A stretch of 64,000 bases of DNA, from NCBI RefSeq assembly GCF_901709675.1, contig NC_051088.1:2050664-2114663 (forward strand), given 5' to 3'. Every line of letters begins with the position of its first letter. Position 1 is the first letter of the stretch. The notes beneath the pieces were generated by a model. The model had not been told where the DNA came from. It did not search any database and worked only from the letters and a program-made list of their open reading frames with translations. Shown here one piece after another: positions 63,902 through 64,000 of this stretch. This stretch comes from Syngnathus acus (Eukaryota; Chordata; Actinopteri; Syngnathiformes; Syngnathidae). Position numbers and translations under genes: made by a program.

Positions 63902-64000
63902 GTAACTGACATTAGAAAGAATACCAAAAATGTCTTTTCTTTTCAGCTTTAGCATTTTTAGTCAATATTTCAATCGTTCGTGTGTCTGTCTGTTCATGTT
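63902..64000. other. Start of the next drc7 intron
   Basis: Begins with the GTAACT donor; the next coding exon is outside the window. Confidence 0.7.

Overview
The window is eukaryotic, and vertebrate in character: GT-AG introns, (TG)n microsatellites, and dense Tc1/mariner, pogo-like, hAT, non-LTR, gypsy and SINE repeats. The repeat types (an RTE-clade LINE with a (CATC)n tail, a tRNA-derived SINE with a similar tail, SGNH-domain L2/CR1-group LINEs) and the host gene fit a teleost fish, probably a percomorph. The species cannot be named from the sequence.

I can support one host gene. It is drc7 (ccdc135/lobo homologue), on the + strand, which encodes a subunit of the nexin-dynein regulatory complex of motile cilia. 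Twelve internal exons (about 1.9 kb of coding sequence, roughly 3% of the window) run from 4482 to 63901: 4482-4676, 4740-4871, 4935-5153, 13258-13383, about 15799-15910, 26612-26740, 26885-27014, 43556-43770, 59820-60038, 60111-60221, 61041-61151 and 63707-63901. The first and last coding exons lie outside the window. Five introns are short (63-144 bp) or moderate (819 bp); the others are swollen to 2-16 kb by transposons. All exon junctions keep phase except 26740/26885, where the homologous frames are off by one base.

Layout. 1-1790: RTE LINE running off the left edge. 2.3-3.6 kb: LTR plus two minisatellites. 4.5-5.2 kb: three drc7 exons. 5.5-10.9 kb: a nested stack (hAT, pogo-like MITE, solo LTR, TA-target MITE, hAT MITE, SINE, foldback hAT). 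11.9-15.4 kb: LINE and pogo scraps around the (TG)n-flanked exon at 13258 and the acidic exon ending at 15910. 16.4-18.4 kb: a possible SWIM/YqaJ-associated ORF, a THAP-domain fragment and a Tc1 remnant. 19.6-22.6 kb: degraded gypsy and a solo LTR. 23.3-26.1 kb: an almost intact L2/CR1-group LINE. 27.9-31.65 kb: a LINE split by two hAT elements sitting at one target site, with a ~0.4-kb tandem duplication across their junction. 31.6-34.4 kb: a second RTE LINE. 34.8-37.1 kb: hAT with most of its transposase. 38.0-39.2 kb: hAT deletion derivative with perfect target duplication. 39.7-42.4 kb: pogo-like element containing an almost intact Tc1 element. 42.7-50.1 kb: SINE, RTE, LINE, hAT and gypsy fragments. 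50.1-54.5 kb: near full-length L2/CR1-group LINE with an esterase-type ORF1, carrying two insertions. 54.7-59.3 kb: gypsy-type LTR retrotransposon with gag, protease, RT/RNase H, integrase and a complete 3' LTR. 59.8-63.9 kb: the last five drc7 exons seen here.

The transposons have no visible functional link to drc7; they fill its introns. The points most worth checking are the phase break in drc7, the (TG)n tracts abutting three of its splice acceptors, the repeated hAT insertions at nTCTAGAn-like sites, and a few unusual composite or foldback elements. I found no operon, CRISPR array, bacterial system or convincing RNA gene. Family names for transposons are read from motifs and terminal sequences by eye; no database search was run.
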